Shown: positions 6,682 through 14,793, counted from the first letter of the stretch. The stretch: 36,269 nt of DNA from Candidatus Woesearchaeota archaeon (GCA_937906345.1 CALCXY010000104.1:1-36269); one strand, 5' to 3'. The notes: generated by a model from the sequence alone, not told the origin. Made by a program: numbers and translations.

Positions 6682-8081
6682 TGGCACACGTAGCTCAGTA
6701 TAAAAAGGACATTGTAAAAAAGGTTATTGACCTTTGCGGGAAATACCCTATTATAGGAATCCTAAACATGGAGAATCTTCCTACTGCTCAATTGCAAACT
6801 ATGAAAGAAAAGTTACGAGGTAAGTGTGAGATTTTCATGACTAAGAAAAGACTTTTCAAAATAGCTATTGAAGATGCAGCAAAATCTAAAAAAGGCCTTG
6901 AAAAAGTTATTGAAAAATTCCAAGGAATGCCAGCTTTAATCTTTACCAGTGATAATCCTTTTTCATTATTTAAAATATTAAAACAAAATAAATCAGAGGC
7001 GCCTGCAAAACCAGGACAGATAGCACCAAAAGATATTGAGATAAAAGCAGGACCAACACCTTTTCCACCCGGACCTGTTATTAGTGAACTAGGAGCTTTA
7101 GGATTAAAAACTAAAGTTGAAGATGGAAAAGTTACTATTTTAGAAGATACTGTTGTTTGTAAAGAAGGAGATGAGGTAAGTGGACCTTTATCTTCTATGC
7201 TATTACGATTAGACATTAAACCTATGGAGATAGGATTAAATATTGTAAGTGTATTTGAAAATGGAGAATTATTAGATAGTAAAGTATTAGATATTGATGA
7301 AGATAAGTTTAATGCTGATCTTGCAAGTGCGATTAGTGGAGCATTTAATTTATCTATTGAGATTGGATATCCAACTAAAGATAATATTAATATGATGGTG
7401 GGAAAAGCATTTAGAGATAGTAAAGCTGTTGGATTAGAAGCAGGAATACTAGCTGATATGATTAAAGAAGAGGTTTTGGCTAAAGTTGAGGCTGGAGCTA
7501 AAGCTTTGAAGGAAGAAGCAAATATTGAAGTTCCTGATAAAAAAGTAGAGCCAAAAGAAGAAGAGAAGAAGGAAGAAGTGAAAGAAGAGCCTAAAAAAGA
7601 AGAGGTTAAGGAAGAAGTAAAAGAACCTGTTCAACCAACTGAAGAGAAAAAAGAAGAAATTAAAGAGGAAGTTGATGCTAAAGAAGAAAAAGTTGAGGAA
7701 CAAAAAGAAGAAGAAGTAAAAGAAGAAGTTCAACAGAAAGAAGAAGTTAAGCAAGAAAAGGTTGATACTCAAGAAGAGAAAAAAGGTAAAGAAGAAGCTG
7801 ATAAAGTAATTGAAAAAACAGAAGAAGTTGAGAAAAAAGTAGAAGAAAAAGTTGAAAAAGTAGTAGAAGTTGAAGAGAAAGTAGAAAAATCAGTTGAAGA
7901 AACAAAAGAAAAAAGTAAAAAGATAGCAGGAAAAGCAGAAGAGATTTTAGAGGAAGTAAGTCAAGACATTGAAGAGACAAAAAAAGCTACAGAAACAGAA
8001 GAAACCAAAGAAGATGATAAGAGAAAAGAAGTAGAAGATCTTGCTGCTGAATTGATGAAAAAAGGTACACTTAGGAAATGA
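6681..8081 (+). CDS. rplP0: Large ribosomal subunit stalk protein P0 (uL10) with long acidic tail
   Basis: 466 residues, clearly longer than the roughly 290-350 usual for archaeal P0. Residues 1-110 are the rRNA-binding domain. Next comes the archaeal/eukaryotic insertion 'IKAGPTPFPPGPVISELGALGLKTKVEDGKVTI'. The helical spine that binds L12 dimers ends near residue 270. About 180 residues of almost pure Glu/Lys/Val repeats follow, and the protein ends in DLAAELMKKGTLRK. The GLGALFG-type factor-binding end seen on L12 is missing here. P0 anchors the L12 dimers that recruit translation GTPases. Confidence 0.92.
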   Translation: MAHVAQYKKDIVKKVIDLCGKYPIIGILNMENLPTAQLQTMKEKLRGKCEIFMTKKRLFKIAIEDAAKSKKGLEKVIEKFQGMPALIFTSDNPFSLFKILKQNKSEAPAKPGQIAPKDIEIKAGPTPFPPGPVISELGALGLKTKVEDGKVTILEDTVVCKEGDEVSGPLSSMLLRLDIKPMEIGLNIVSVFENGELLDSKVLDIDEDKFNADLASAISGAFNLSIEIGYPTKDNINMMVGKAFRDSKAVGLEAGILADMIKEEVLAKVEAGAKALKEEANIEVPDKKVEPKEEEKKEEVKEEPKKEEVKEEVKEPVQPTEEKKEEIKEEVDAKEEKVEEQKEEEVKEEVQQKEEVKQEKVDTQEEKKGKEEADKVIEKTEEVEKKVEEKVEKVVEVEEKVEKSVEETKEKSKKIAGKAEEILEEVSQDIEETKKATETEETKEDDKRKEVEDLAAELMKKGTLRK

Positions 8082-8090
8082 TAAGGTAAA

Positions 8091-9182
8091 ATGGTAAGAA
8101 CAAAATTTCATTTAAAGGATTTTCCAGATAATCGTATTAGAATTAAATTCAAAGATAATATACAATTTATTAATCAGAATATTCAATTTTTTGGTTCGCT
8201 AAAAACTTTTGCAAATTTTTTGGGAATTAGTTCTCAAATGGTTCTTCAGTGGAAAAAACATAATCTGTTCATACCTCTAACACATATTAAGAAAATTGTA
8301 GATAGGAGAAATATTTCATGGATAAAATTAGAGAAATGTGTCGTTGCATATAAAAATCCCAATAGCGGATTAATTGTGCATAAACCTCGATTACCAATAG
8401 AAGAATGCCCTGAAATTTTTTCTATTATCTCCCACTTAATAGCAGATGGTAGTGTTAATAGAAATGGAATTCCCATTTACACCAACAAGAGTTTAGAGTT
8501 AATTAAAGAGTTTGATAGGTTGGTAAAAAAGGTCTTTGGAAAAATACAGAATTCAATATATAAAACAAAATCAGGTGCTTACCAGATAAGAACATCTAGA
8601 GTTATTGTTGACTTACTTTGCAAATTTTATGATGTTAATTTTAACTCTTTACAGGCTAGAATCCCAAGTAGATTATTTGAACTACCTTCTGATTACATTT
8701 GCGCCTTTCTTCGAGCATATGCAGATGACGAAGGAGCTGTAGACTTAAATCACAGAATAACAATCTATTCAAATAATGTTCATATTCTCGAAGGTATAAA
8801 AGATCTTTTATGGAATCATCTTGGTTTGAGTCACACTACGGGTGTATTAGTAAAAAATCGGAAAAATTATTATTTAACAATTAAACCTAAAAATCTGATG
8901 AGATATCAACAATTGATTGATTTTAAGCATCCATTAAAAAAGCAAAGACTCGCTCAAATTTTACGGATGAGAAAGAGAAAAAGGAACTCCACTTCCAAAA
9001 CAAGTCATCAAATACGGAAATTACTAAAGCGAAAAGATCGAACAAGTCCAGAGTTAGCATTGAAGTTAGGAATTTGTTTAAGTAATGTTCATCTACCACT
9101 CAAAAATTTAGAGAAAAAAGGAATAATCAGAAAAGCTAATAAACATGATAAGAGTCCTAATAGGACTGTTTGGAGGTATTGA
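8091..9182 (+). CDS. LAGLIDADG protein with N-terminal HTH and C-terminal winged helix
   Basis: 363 residues between the P0 and L12 genes, same strand. Residues about 35-60 ([19 protein letters not shown]) look like a helix-turn-helix. Two LAGLIDADG motifs follow: [11 protein letters not shown] (111-121, Asp119) and [13 protein letters not shown] (204-216, Asp212/213), with the usual spacing of a single-chain endonuclease. The last 70 residues look like a winged helix ('[21 protein letters not shown]'). It has its own start and stop, and its 3' end contains the ribosome-binding site of L12 (GGAGGT, 9173-9178). It may be a free-standing homing endonuclease or a WhiA-like domesticated regulator. 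Confidence 0.8.
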   Translation: MVRTKFHLKDFPDNRIRIKFKDNIQFINQNIQFFGSLKTFANFLGISSQMVLQWKKHNLFIPLTHIKKIVDRRNISWIKLEKCVVAYKNPNSGLIVHKPRLPIEECPEIFSIISHLIADGSVNRNGIPIYTNKSLELIKEFDRLVKKVFGKIQNSIYKTKSGAYQIRTSRVIVDLLCKFYDVNFNSLQARIPSRLFELPSDYICAFLRAYADDEGAVDLNHRITIYSNNVHILEGIKDLLWNHLGLSHTTGVLVKNRKNYYLTIKPKNLMRYQQLIDFKHPLKKQRLAQILRMRKRKRNSTSKTSHQIRKLLKRKDRTSPELALKLGICLSNVHLPLKNLEKKGIIRKANKHDKSPNRTVWRY

Positions 9183-9184
9183 GA

Positions 9185-9502
9185 ATGGAATATGTGTATG
9201 CTGCCATGCTTTTGCACAAAGCAGGCCAAAAAGTAGAAGAAGGAAGTGTAAAGAAAGTTTTAGAAGCTGCTGGAGTCCAAGTGGATGATGGTAGAGTAAA
9301 AGCTTTAGTTGCATCCTTAGAAGGTGTAAATATTGATGAAGCTGTTGAAAAAGCTGTATCAGCACCAGTAGCTGCTGCTGCACCTGCAGAAGGTGGAGAA
9401 AACAAAGCCGAAGCAAAGAAAGAAGATAAGAAAGAAAGTGAAGAAGATGCGAAAAAAGCAGAAGAGCAAGCAGCAAGCGGGCTTGGCGCTTTATTTGGCT
9501 AA
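9185..9502 (+). CDS. rpl12: Ribosomal stalk protein P1 (archaeal L12)
   Basis: 105 residues from ATG 9185. '[17 protein letters not shown]' is the canonical archaeal L12 start. The dimerisation helices occupy residues 1-60. An Ala/Glu/Lys-rich hinge follows, and then the conserved factor-binding end GLGALFG. An in-frame TTG at 9170 precedes it but lies in the endonuclease gene and breaks the family start. The ATG is 2 bases after the LAGLIDADG stop. It binds P0 and recruits elongation factors. Confidence 0.96.
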   Translation: MEYVYAAMLLHKAGQKVEEGSVKKVLEAAGVQVDDGRVKALVASLEGVNIDEAVEKAVSAPVAAAAPAEGGENKAEAKKEDKKESEEDAKKAEEQAASGLGALFG

Positions 9503-9526
9503 TTCAGATGAATAATTGGGATATTT

Positions 9527-10459
9527 ATGACAACAACAGAGAAGAGCTCTCAAGTAGATGATGCTCCAAAACTTTCACAAAAGGATAGGACATCTCTGCA
9601 AAAAGAGTTACTTAAAAAACAAAAAGAGATAAGTGAATTAAGGAAACAACTTAATGAGATCAATGATCAAAAAGAAGCTGCTTTTACTCAGAGAGAAGAG
9701 CTTTCAAAAGAGATCTCATCAAAGATTTCTCATATAAAAACTACAAAAAGTTCTAGAGATTCTTTAACTGGTTCTGTAAAAGACGTTAAAAAGAGGAGAG
9801 ATGTTCTTAATAAGCAAATTAAAGAGAAAAATAAAGAAGTCTTAGAGTTAAAAAAAGAGAAAGATGGATTGTATGAGAAACATAAAATTAAGGGAGATCC
9901 TTTTCAAATTCAAAGAGAGATTAAAAAATTAGAATATCATATGGAAACAGAGGTTATGAGCTTTGATAAAGAAAAGGAATTAACTAAGAAAGTTAAAGAC
10001 ATGAAGAAAATTGTTAAGGAGACAAGTGTTTTAACTGATATTTCTAAAAAAATTAATGATCGTGTTAAAAAAGTAAGAGATTTGAGAAAAGAATCAGAGC
10101 AGTTGCATAGACAAGTTGTGGATAAAGCTAAATCAAGTCAAGAAAAACATGAAAGTATCCTTGGTGATGCTAAGGAGATTGATACTGTAAAAGGTCAAGA
10201 AAAAGATTCTAATAAGAAATTTATGGATTATAAGAAAAAGTTTCAAGATATTAATAATAAGTTAAAATCTAAATTAGATGAAATTAATAATATTAATAAA
10301 AAATTAGGAATTTATCGAGCAAGAGATAAAAAAGCTAAGAAAGATAAAGAAGATAAATTATTAAAATCTAAAGAAGATATTGTTCAAGAGAAAATTAAGA
10401 ATAAAGAGAAATTAACAACAGATGATTTATTGGTTTTACAGAAAACTATGAAGGATTAA
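9527..10459 (+). CDS. Archaeal coiled-coil protein (COG1340-like)
   Basis: 310 residues, almost entirely charged heptad-rich helix ('LRKQLNEINDQKEAAFTQR', 'LEYHMETEVMSFDKEKEL'). The helix-break-helix around 'KDPFQIQREIKKLEY'-type sequence near residues 125-150 fits the uncharacterised archaeal coiled-coil family COG1340. It starts 24 bases after L12, so it may be cotranscribed with the stalk operon. No enzymatic motif. Its 3' end is 2 bases from that of the convergent S27ae gene. Function unknown; a structural or translation-linked role is speculation from context. Confidence 0.7.
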   Translation: MTTTEKSSQVDDAPKLSQKDRTSLQKELLKKQKEISELRKQLNEINDQKEAAFTQREELSKEISSKISHIKTTKSSRDSLTGSVKDVKKRRDVLNKQIKEKNKEVLELKKEKDGLYEKHKIKGDPFQIQREIKKLEYHMETEVMSFDKEKELTKKVKDMKKIVKETSVLTDISKKINDRVKKVRDLRKESEQLHRQVVDKAKSSQEKHESILGDAKEIDTVKGQEKDSNKKFMDYKKKFQDINNKLKSKLDEINNINKKLGIYRARDKKAKKDKEDKLLKSKEDIVQEKIKNKEKLTTDDLLVLQKTMKD

Positions 10460-10461
10460 AA

Positions 10462-10785
10462 TTACTTTTTATTTTCTACTGAAGGTTTATCTTCTGTTTT
10501 GGAATTTTCTTTTGGAGAATCTGTTTTCTCCATGTAGTATGTCTTACCACAAGTTAATCTGTCTTTATGATTAGCCATGAAATAGCCTTCTCCTGCTTTA
10601 GGTGAGAATTTGTTTTTTCTGATAAGTTTGCCATCTTTAACTTCATAGAGTTTCCAGATTTGATAAGGCTTTTTTACTTTCTTTCCTGAAGGTGCGCCTG
10701 CAGCAGGTTTAGGAGCTTCCTTTTTAGGTGCTTCCTTTGGTGCAGGTTTTGCAGGTGCTTTATCTTCTTTTTTATCTTCAGCCAT
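10462..10785 (-). CDS. rps27ae: Small ribosomal subunit protein eS31 (S27ae) with degenerate zinc ribbon
   Basis: 107 residues from ATG 10785; a GTG at 10794 overlapping the S24e stop is an alternative. The recognisable core is 'YQIWKLYEVKDGKLIRKNKF' followed by 'GEGYFMANHKDRLTCGK', the S27ae signature. The usual zinc ligands CPxCG...CGxCGY are here SPKAG...CGKTYY, so three of four Cys are gone. A Lys/Ala/Pro-rich stretch of about 35 residues precedes the core and an acidic tail follows. It is the end of the rpoE'-spt4-S24e-S27ae operon, a classic archaeal order. Confidence 0.9.
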   Translation of the reverse strand: MAEDKKEDKAPAKPAPKEAPKKEAPKPAAGAPSGKKVKKPYQIWKLYEVKDGKLIRKNKFSPKAGEGYFMANHKDRLTCGKTYYMEKTDSPKENSKTEDKPSVENKK

Positions 10786-10790
10786 TATAA

Positions 10791-11177
10791 TCACTCTTTC
10801 TTCTCTTCTGGTTTATCTTTAGCAGGTTCTGCTGGTTTTTCTTCTTTAGCTTCTTTAGTATCAGCTGGTTTAGCTCCTTCTTTAGGAGCTTCTGTAGATT
10901 CTCCAGGTTTAGCTTTCTTTTCCTTTTTCTTAGGTTCTATTTCAACTTTTTTTTCTTTAGAATCATATACAAAAGCAGTAACGTCAGCATTTCTATCTCC
11001 AAAATGAGTTTTAATAGATTTTACTACAACTTTTTCAGCAGTAGATTTTAAATTATCAGCTAATGCTTTAGTTACATCATTATTTGAGGGAGTTTGTGCT
11101 TCAAAAGTAATTGTTGCTAAAACTTCCTCTCTTGAGAGTAATGTGTTTTTTTCTTTAGAGCGTATTTCAATTTCCAT
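10791..11177 (-). CDS. rps24e: Small ribosomal subunit protein eS24
   Basis: 128 residues. 'EIEIRSKEKNTLLSREEVLATITF' to 'VVVKSIKTHFGDRNADVTAFVYDS' (residues 2-75) is the S24e fold. Residues 80-128 are a low-complexity Lys/Glu/Pro/Ala tail absent from typical members. The stop overlaps the possible GTG start of S27ae. Upstream of it is spt4 (7 bases). Confidence 0.95.
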   Translation of the reverse strand: MEIEIRSKEKNTLLSREEVLATITFEAQTPSNNDVTKALADNLKSTAEKVVVKSIKTHFGDRNADVTAFVYDSKEKKVEIEPKKKEKKAKPGESTEAPKEGAKPADTKEAKEEKPAEPAKDKPEEKKE

Positions 11178-11184
11178 TTTAGAA

Positions 11185-11373
11185 TTACCTTACTTTTAAG
11201 GCATACTCACCTTTTTCTTTAATTTCAATTTTTTTACCAATCTCTGATTTTTCTGGATTAATAACTGCGATTCTTCCTTGCCAAGAAGTGGAGACGTCTT
11301 TACTTTTACATAAAGTACATTCAGACCCTTCATAAAAATGTTTACATGATTTGCAGACTTTTTTCTTGCTCAT
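11185..11373 (-). CDS. spt4: Transcription elongation factor Spt4 (RpoE'')
   Basis: 62 residues. It starts MSKKKVCKSCKHFYEGSECTLC with two intact CxxC pairs forming the zinc site, followed by the 'SWQGRIAVINPEKSEIGKKI' strand region typical of archaeal Spt4. Spt4 partners with Spt5 to keep RNA polymerase processive. It overlaps the end of rpoE' by 4 bases, consistent with one operon. Confidence 0.95.
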   Translation of the reverse strand: MSKKKVCKSCKHFYEGSECTLCKSKDVSTSWQGRIAVINPEKSEIGKKIEIKEKGEYALKVR

Positions 11374-11981
11374 TTTTTAGATTTTTTAGATTTTTTATCC
11401 TTTTTATCTTCTTTTTTATCTTCCTTTTTTTCATCAGTATCAGATTCTTCTTTATTTTCCTCAATCCATTCCAATTTTCCTAGATTAGGTTGTCTCATAG
11501 TTAATCCTAGTTTTGGATTTGCAATATCTTTAAAGGAAACTGCTATGATTCTTGCTCGTAATTTATCTCCAACTTTTAAGACTTTTTTAGATTCTTTACC
11601 TGTTAATGTTTTTTCTTTGCTGAATGAAACAAAATCATCCATTGTTTGTGAAACGTGAATCATACCTTCTAATGGTCCTAAGTTAATAAAAGCACCAAAG
11701 TCAGCTATGTCTTTAATTTTTCCTAAAGCAACTTCTTGCATTTCTGGTTTGAAAGTTAGTAATTCAAACTCTGTTTCATAATAAGATGCTCCATCACCAG
11801 GAATAATAACTCCTTGGCCTATGTCTTCTACATTAGAAACATCAATAACTACTCCAATGTCTTTATCAATGTATCCCTCAAACTTCTTTCTTATTCTTTC
11901 AATAACAGCTTCGTTTAAATCTAAGCCGAATAAGTCAGGAGGAACTCTAATATGATCCTTTAATTTAGCTTTATAAAACAT
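11370..11981 (-). CDS. rpoE1: RNA polymerase subunit E' (Rpo7)
   Basis: 203 residues. The N-terminal RNP-like tip domain (MFYKAKLKDHIRVPPDLFG) is followed by an S1 domain starting near residue 80 ('GKIKDIADFGAFINLGPLEGMIHVSQ'). With Rpo4 it forms the polymerase stalk. The last 30 residues are a Lys/Asp/Glu tail. First gene of its operon; a TATA box lies 27 nt before the ATG. Confidence 0.96.
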   Translation of the reverse strand: MFYKAKLKDHIRVPPDLFGLDLNEAVIERIRKKFEGYIDKDIGVVIDVSNVEDIGQGVIIPGDGASYYETEFELLTFKPEMQEVALGKIKDIADFGAFINLGPLEGMIHVSQTMDDFVSFSKEKTLTGKESKKVLKVGDKLRARIIAVSFKDIANPKLGLTMRQPNLGKLEWIEENKEESDTDEKKEDKKEDKKDKKSKKSKK

Positions 11982-12004
11982 ATGTTATTGGGATTAGGTA
12001 AGGG

Positions 12005-12012
12005 TTTTTAAA
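12005..12012 (-). promoter_or_regulatory. TATA box of the rpoE'-spt4-S24e-S27ae operon
   Basis: On the minus strand ACCAAAACCTTTAAAAACC, centred about 27 nt before ATG 11981. Nearly the same string (ACCAAAACCTTTTTAAACC) precedes the antiporter gene, suggesting a shared strong BRE plus TATA. Confidence 0.55.
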
Positions 12013-12075
12013 GGTTTTGGTAAAAAAATAGGTAAAAATTATGTGAGTTAAAAGGCGATTTTTAATAATAAAAAA

Positions 12076-12140
12076 CCCGCCAGCCGAAAAACCTAAAAGC
12101 TTCGCCTGAATAGCCCCCGCCCCCGCCCATTAATATGGGA
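12076..12140 (+). ncRNA. GC-rich intergenic element A (possible structured RNA)
   Basis: A GC-rich island inside an AT-rich spacer: CGCCAGCCGAA, AAGCTT, then CCCCCGCCCCCGCCCAT and a small hairpin CCCAT-TAAT-ATGGG. It resembles 36038-36090 in the order CGCCAGC, GAA, AAGCTT, CCCCGCC, CCCAT. It is antisense to its flanking genes, whereas the other copy is sense, so it is unlikely to be just a leader or trailer. GC islands often mark structured RNAs in AT-rich genomes, but the strand and type are unknown. Confidence 0.35.
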
Positions 12141-12146
12141 GCCACC

Positions 12147-12154
12147 AAAAAAAA
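12147..12154 (-). terminator. Oligo-T terminator after PIN gene
   Basis: Eight consecutive T on the minus strand, 17 bases after the PIN stop codon. Confidence 0.5.
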
Positions 12155-12170
12155 TTAAAGCTCATAAAAG

Positions 12171-12554
12171 TTACTTCAACTGTAAAAACTGTTTTTGTCT
12201 TAGAAATATTAATGGGATTTTTTTTTCTTTTAAGAATCTTTTTAATTCCATGTCTTGGGTTGCTACGATGTGGTCTTTGGTTACTATGTTTATGATTAAA
12301 TTGTCTACGTTTTTGTTCTTTTTTGTCTTTATGATTATTGGTTTGTAAACTTTAATTAATTGTTTTGCTATCTTTGCATGGATTCGTTGTTTTATTGGTT
12401 GTAATTTAATAATATTTTCTAATTCATCTAAGGTTTTATCGATAATGTAGAGTTTATATGGTGAAGTCATAATTCTTTTAATCTCTTCAAAAATATCTAC
12501 TTTAAATTGAGATGGGATTAGAAGGAAGTTAGTGTCTAGGATTATTTTTTTCAT
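12171..12554 (-). CDS. PIN-domain ribonuclease, Fcf1-like (COG1412 type)
   Basis: 127 residues. 'KKIILDTNFLL' carries the first acidic residue (Asp7). Others are at 'TLDELENI', 'KNVDNLIINI' and 'IVATQDMELKRFL', the order of acidic residues of PIN nucleases. Archaeal relatives next to rpoE' are compared with eukaryotic Fcf1/Utp24 involved in rRNA processing. Its neighbourhood (rpoE' downstream) is the conserved archaeal one, though aIF2-gamma, usually nearby, is absent. The start overlaps the Nudix stop by 4 bases. Confidence 0.85.
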   Translation of the reverse strand: MKKIILDTNFLLIPSQFKVDIFEEIKRIMTSPYKLYIIDKTLDELENIIKLQPIKQRIHAKIAKQLIKVYKPIIIKTKKNKNVDNLIINIVTKDHIVATQDMELKRFLKEKKIPLIFLRQKQFLQLK

Positions 12555-13492
12555 GCTACTAAGTTTATTGGTTGATTATTTAAAGGTTGCCTTGTGTATT
12601 GAGTTTCATAATCATTAAAGGAAATGATATTTTCTGCTTTTCCTTGATAAAATTCTGGTTTATAGATACCAAAATGGAATAATGTGGATGTTGTTGTTCC
12701 ATCTGTTAGATATCCTTCTTTTGATAACTTTGCTATTTCATCAAATGTGTAGGGTTTTATTTTTTCAATGTTTTCAAAACCATCACCAACATTTTTTGAT
12801 TCTACTTTATCAAGATCTGGCACTTTGACAACAATAATAGCAACTTCCTTTTTGAAATATGTTGAATTAGTATTTGTTAAGGTTAACAGTTCAGCATCCT
12901 TTGGTGAAACTTTAATTCCTGTTTCTTCTTCTAGCTCACGAACAGCACCTTTTTTATAATCTTTTTTTTCATGTGGATCTAGTTGACCTCTTGGCACTTC
13001 AATATATTTTTTCCCAGGCATTGGACGTTCTTGGACAATTAATCCAATTCTTACTCTTCCATTCTTTGTATCATAAGGAAGGATTATAGCTCCTTCATTT
13101 TCTTCAATAAGTGGTTGGTCCCAAAGAGGTTTTCCATTTTCATCAGTAACTACCATGTGTTTGATAACTGCGAACTTTGGATTAGACCATTCTCCTGTTT
13201 CTGGATCTAATGTCCATCCTTTTTTATATTCTGGGAACTCTTCTAATACCTCATTAATAGGTCTTAGTTTGTATTTCAAATTTTTCTGATCAGGCATTTC
13301 TTGGAATTCAAAATCATCTAAGGAGAATTCTAAAGATCCAGGATCTTCAATTGAATCTTCTAAAGAATCATCTTCAAAGTATTCACCATCTTCAAGAGTT
13401 TCTTCTATTGAACCTTCAAAGTATTCAGAATCACTGTCTTCAAAATCTTGACTATCAGATTCAGTTGAATCTGTTTCGCAATTTTCTGACAT
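12551..13492 (-). CDS. Nudix hydrolase with acidic N-terminal extension
   Basis: 313 residues. Residues 1-75 are Asp/Glu/Ser-rich and probably disordered. The Nudix domain spans roughly 110-260 with GQLDPHEKKDYKKGAVRELE followed by EETGI. The core REXXEEXGI is intact, but there are two extra residues between the first Glu and REL compared with the standard Gx5Ex7REUXEEXGU. The core resembles ADP-ribose pyrophosphatase-type Nudix enzymes in general layout; the substrate is uncertain. It forms a two-gene unit with the PIN protein, from a TATA box at 13526-13534. Confidence 0.8.
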   Translation of the reverse strand: MSENCETDSTESDSQDFEDSDSEYFEGSIEETLEDGEYFEDDSLEDSIEDPGSLEFSLDDFEFQEMPDQKNLKYKLRPINEVLEEFPEYKKGWTLDPETGEWSNPKFAVIKHMVVTDENGKPLWDQPLIEENEGAIILPYDTKNGRVRIGLIVQERPMPGKKYIEVPRGQLDPHEKKDYKKGAVRELEEETGIKVSPKDAELLTLTNTNSTYFKKEVAIIVVKVPDLDKVESKNVGDGFENIEKIKPYTFDEIAKLSKEGYLTDGTTTSTLFHFGIYKPEFYQGKAENIISFNDYETQYTRQPLNNQPINLVA

Positions 13493-13525
13493 AAAACCAC
13501 CAAATTAGTAGAGGATGGTAATAGG

Positions 13526-13534
13526 TTATAAAAA
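13526..13534 (-). promoter_or_regulatory. TATA box of the Nudix-PIN operon
   Basis: TTTTTATAA on the minus strand, about 34-42 nt before ATG 13492. Confidence 0.5.
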
Positions 13535-13542
13535 GGTATGTT

Positions 13543-14751
13543 TTATTCAGGTGTAGGAACGTTATCCTTACCTAAGAAGTAACTAGCGAATTTTAAGGTT
13601 AATGTTCCAACTATGATACTATATAATAAGAATGCTAAAGATAAGTTAATTATTGTATTTAAAGCGTGTGCAGGAACATTTGGATTTCCTACTAATGTGC
13701 CTGATAATGATAATACTACAACAGCTACTGCTACACCTTTAGAAGCATTTAAAGTCATGAACACTAATTGTTTTTTAGTATATTCTTTATTTCTAAATGT
13801 TATTTTAAATGCAATAAATCTTATTAATAAGAAAATTGCAAATAAGGATCCTGATTTGATATAAAACGTGATGTTTAAAGGTAATACTATGATTAATCCT
13901 ACTAATACAAATACTAATATCTCTAGAATATTTCCTAAAATGTTTGAAAAATCAAATAATCTTTCTTTTTCTTTAAGATAAATAGATCCAGAGAATAATC
14001 CAAGTGTTGTTACAGCTAATACTCCATTACCTCCAAGGTTTTCTGCTAAAATATAAGTCATTAAGGCAGCAGTTAAAATTCCTAAGGTTGAAAGGTTTGA
14101 GGAATAATGGTTTTTCATATATTTTAAAACAATAATTCCTATTAATATACCAGCACCAATTCCAGCTACAAATTTTAATGTGAATAATTTGAGGATAACA
14201 GGTAATTCTGGAGTTGAAGCGTTTACTAAAAAGTCCATTAAGATAAAAGGGATTAAAACCATTAAAGGAGTGTTAATAATAGATTCTACTTCTAAGAAAC
14301 CTACAACAGGAGATTTTGATTTTCCCAGCATAGGAATAACTGCATCAGGTGAAGTTCCTGATAATAATGAAGTGAAGAGTAAAAGAATAATAACATGAGT
14401 AATTCCGAAAAGGTAATAGGTTGCTATTGATAAGAATGCAATATTTAATACCATCCAAATTAAAGAATATTTTAGAGCGTGAGAAGATATTTGATCAAAT
14501 TGTTTTAATTTAAATCCTGCAGCTCCAGAGAAAACGATTAATACTAACGCTAAGATTGCTGTTGATGATATAAAATCTTTAGGGAAACTAAATAATTTAG
14601 TTCCACCTTGTGTGAACAATCCTAAGAGCATACCTGCACCTAAAAGGAGTAATAAATTTGGAATTTTAAATTTATTTGAGATTATAGATGAGATTAATCC
14701 TATTAAGAATATGATTGTTATGAGTGTTAAATATAATAACGCTGAATCCAT
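13543..14751 (-). CDS. Cation/proton antiporter-like membrane protein (CPA family)
   Basis: 402 residues, about 11-12 membrane segments, no large soluble domain. 'SGTSPDAVIPML' and 'EVESIINTPLMVL' match the two helical signatures of CPA-type Na+/H+ antiporters (TSxxxVIP and ESxxTD/ND). The key Asp of the second motif is Thr here (codons AAC ACT at the N-T pair), which leaves the usual proton/cation carboxylate missing. A later 'LNASKGVAVAVVVLSLSG' also fits the family. Single gene with its own TATA box, directly downstream of the large minus-strand operon. Transport activity is therefore uncertain. Confidence 0.75.
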   Translation of the reverse strand: MDSALLYLTLITIIFLIGLISSIISNKFKIPNLLLLLGAGMLLGLFTQGGTKLFSFPKDFISSTAILALVLIVFSGAAGFKLKQFDQISSHALKYSLIWMVLNIAFLSIATYYLFGITHVIILLLFTSLLSGTSPDAVIPMLGKSKSPVVGFLEVESIINTPLMVLIPFILMDFLVNASTPELPVILKLFTLKFVAGIGAGILIGIIVLKYMKNHYSSNLSTLGILTAALMTYILAENLGGNGVLAVTTLGLFSGSIYLKEKERLFDFSNILGNILEILVFVLVGLIIVLPLNITFYIKSGSLFAIFLLIRFIAFKITFRNKEYTKKQLVFMTLNASKGVAVAVVVLSLSGTLVGNPNVPAHALNTIINLSLAFLLYSIIVGTLTLKFASYFLGKDNVPTPE

Positions 14752-14785
14752 TAAGCACCTCTTTTAGTTAAAATTAGTATTTTGG

Positions 14786-14793
14786 TTTAAAAA
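14786..14793 (-). promoter_or_regulatory. TATA box of the antiporter gene
   Basis: ACCAAAACCTTTTTAAACC on the minus strand, about 39 nt before ATG 14751; same BRE/TATA string as at rpoE'. It suggests the antiporter is transcribed apart from the operon before it. Confidence 0.5.

Noticed and set aside
7449-7980. Long Leu/Phe-rich minus-strand frames opposite the P0 tail
   Set aside because: They are the complement of Glu/Lys codon repeats (GAA/AAA read as TTC/TTT). No ribosome-binding site or promoter, and the plus-strand gene is certain.
9108-9476. Minus-strand frames opposite L12
   Set aside because: Shadow of Ala/Glu-rich coding sequence; L12 is unambiguous.
6681-9502. Intein in P0 or L12 encoded by the LAGLIDADG frame
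   Set aside because: The LAGLIDADG gene has its own start and stop. P0 stops before it and L12 starts after it with complete family ends. No splicing motifs are seen.
12070-12130. Minus-strand mini-frame beginning MGGGGGYSG in GC-rich element A
   Set aside because: The equivalent frame in element B stops after seven codons, so the protein is not conserved. The similarity is better explained at DNA or RNA level.
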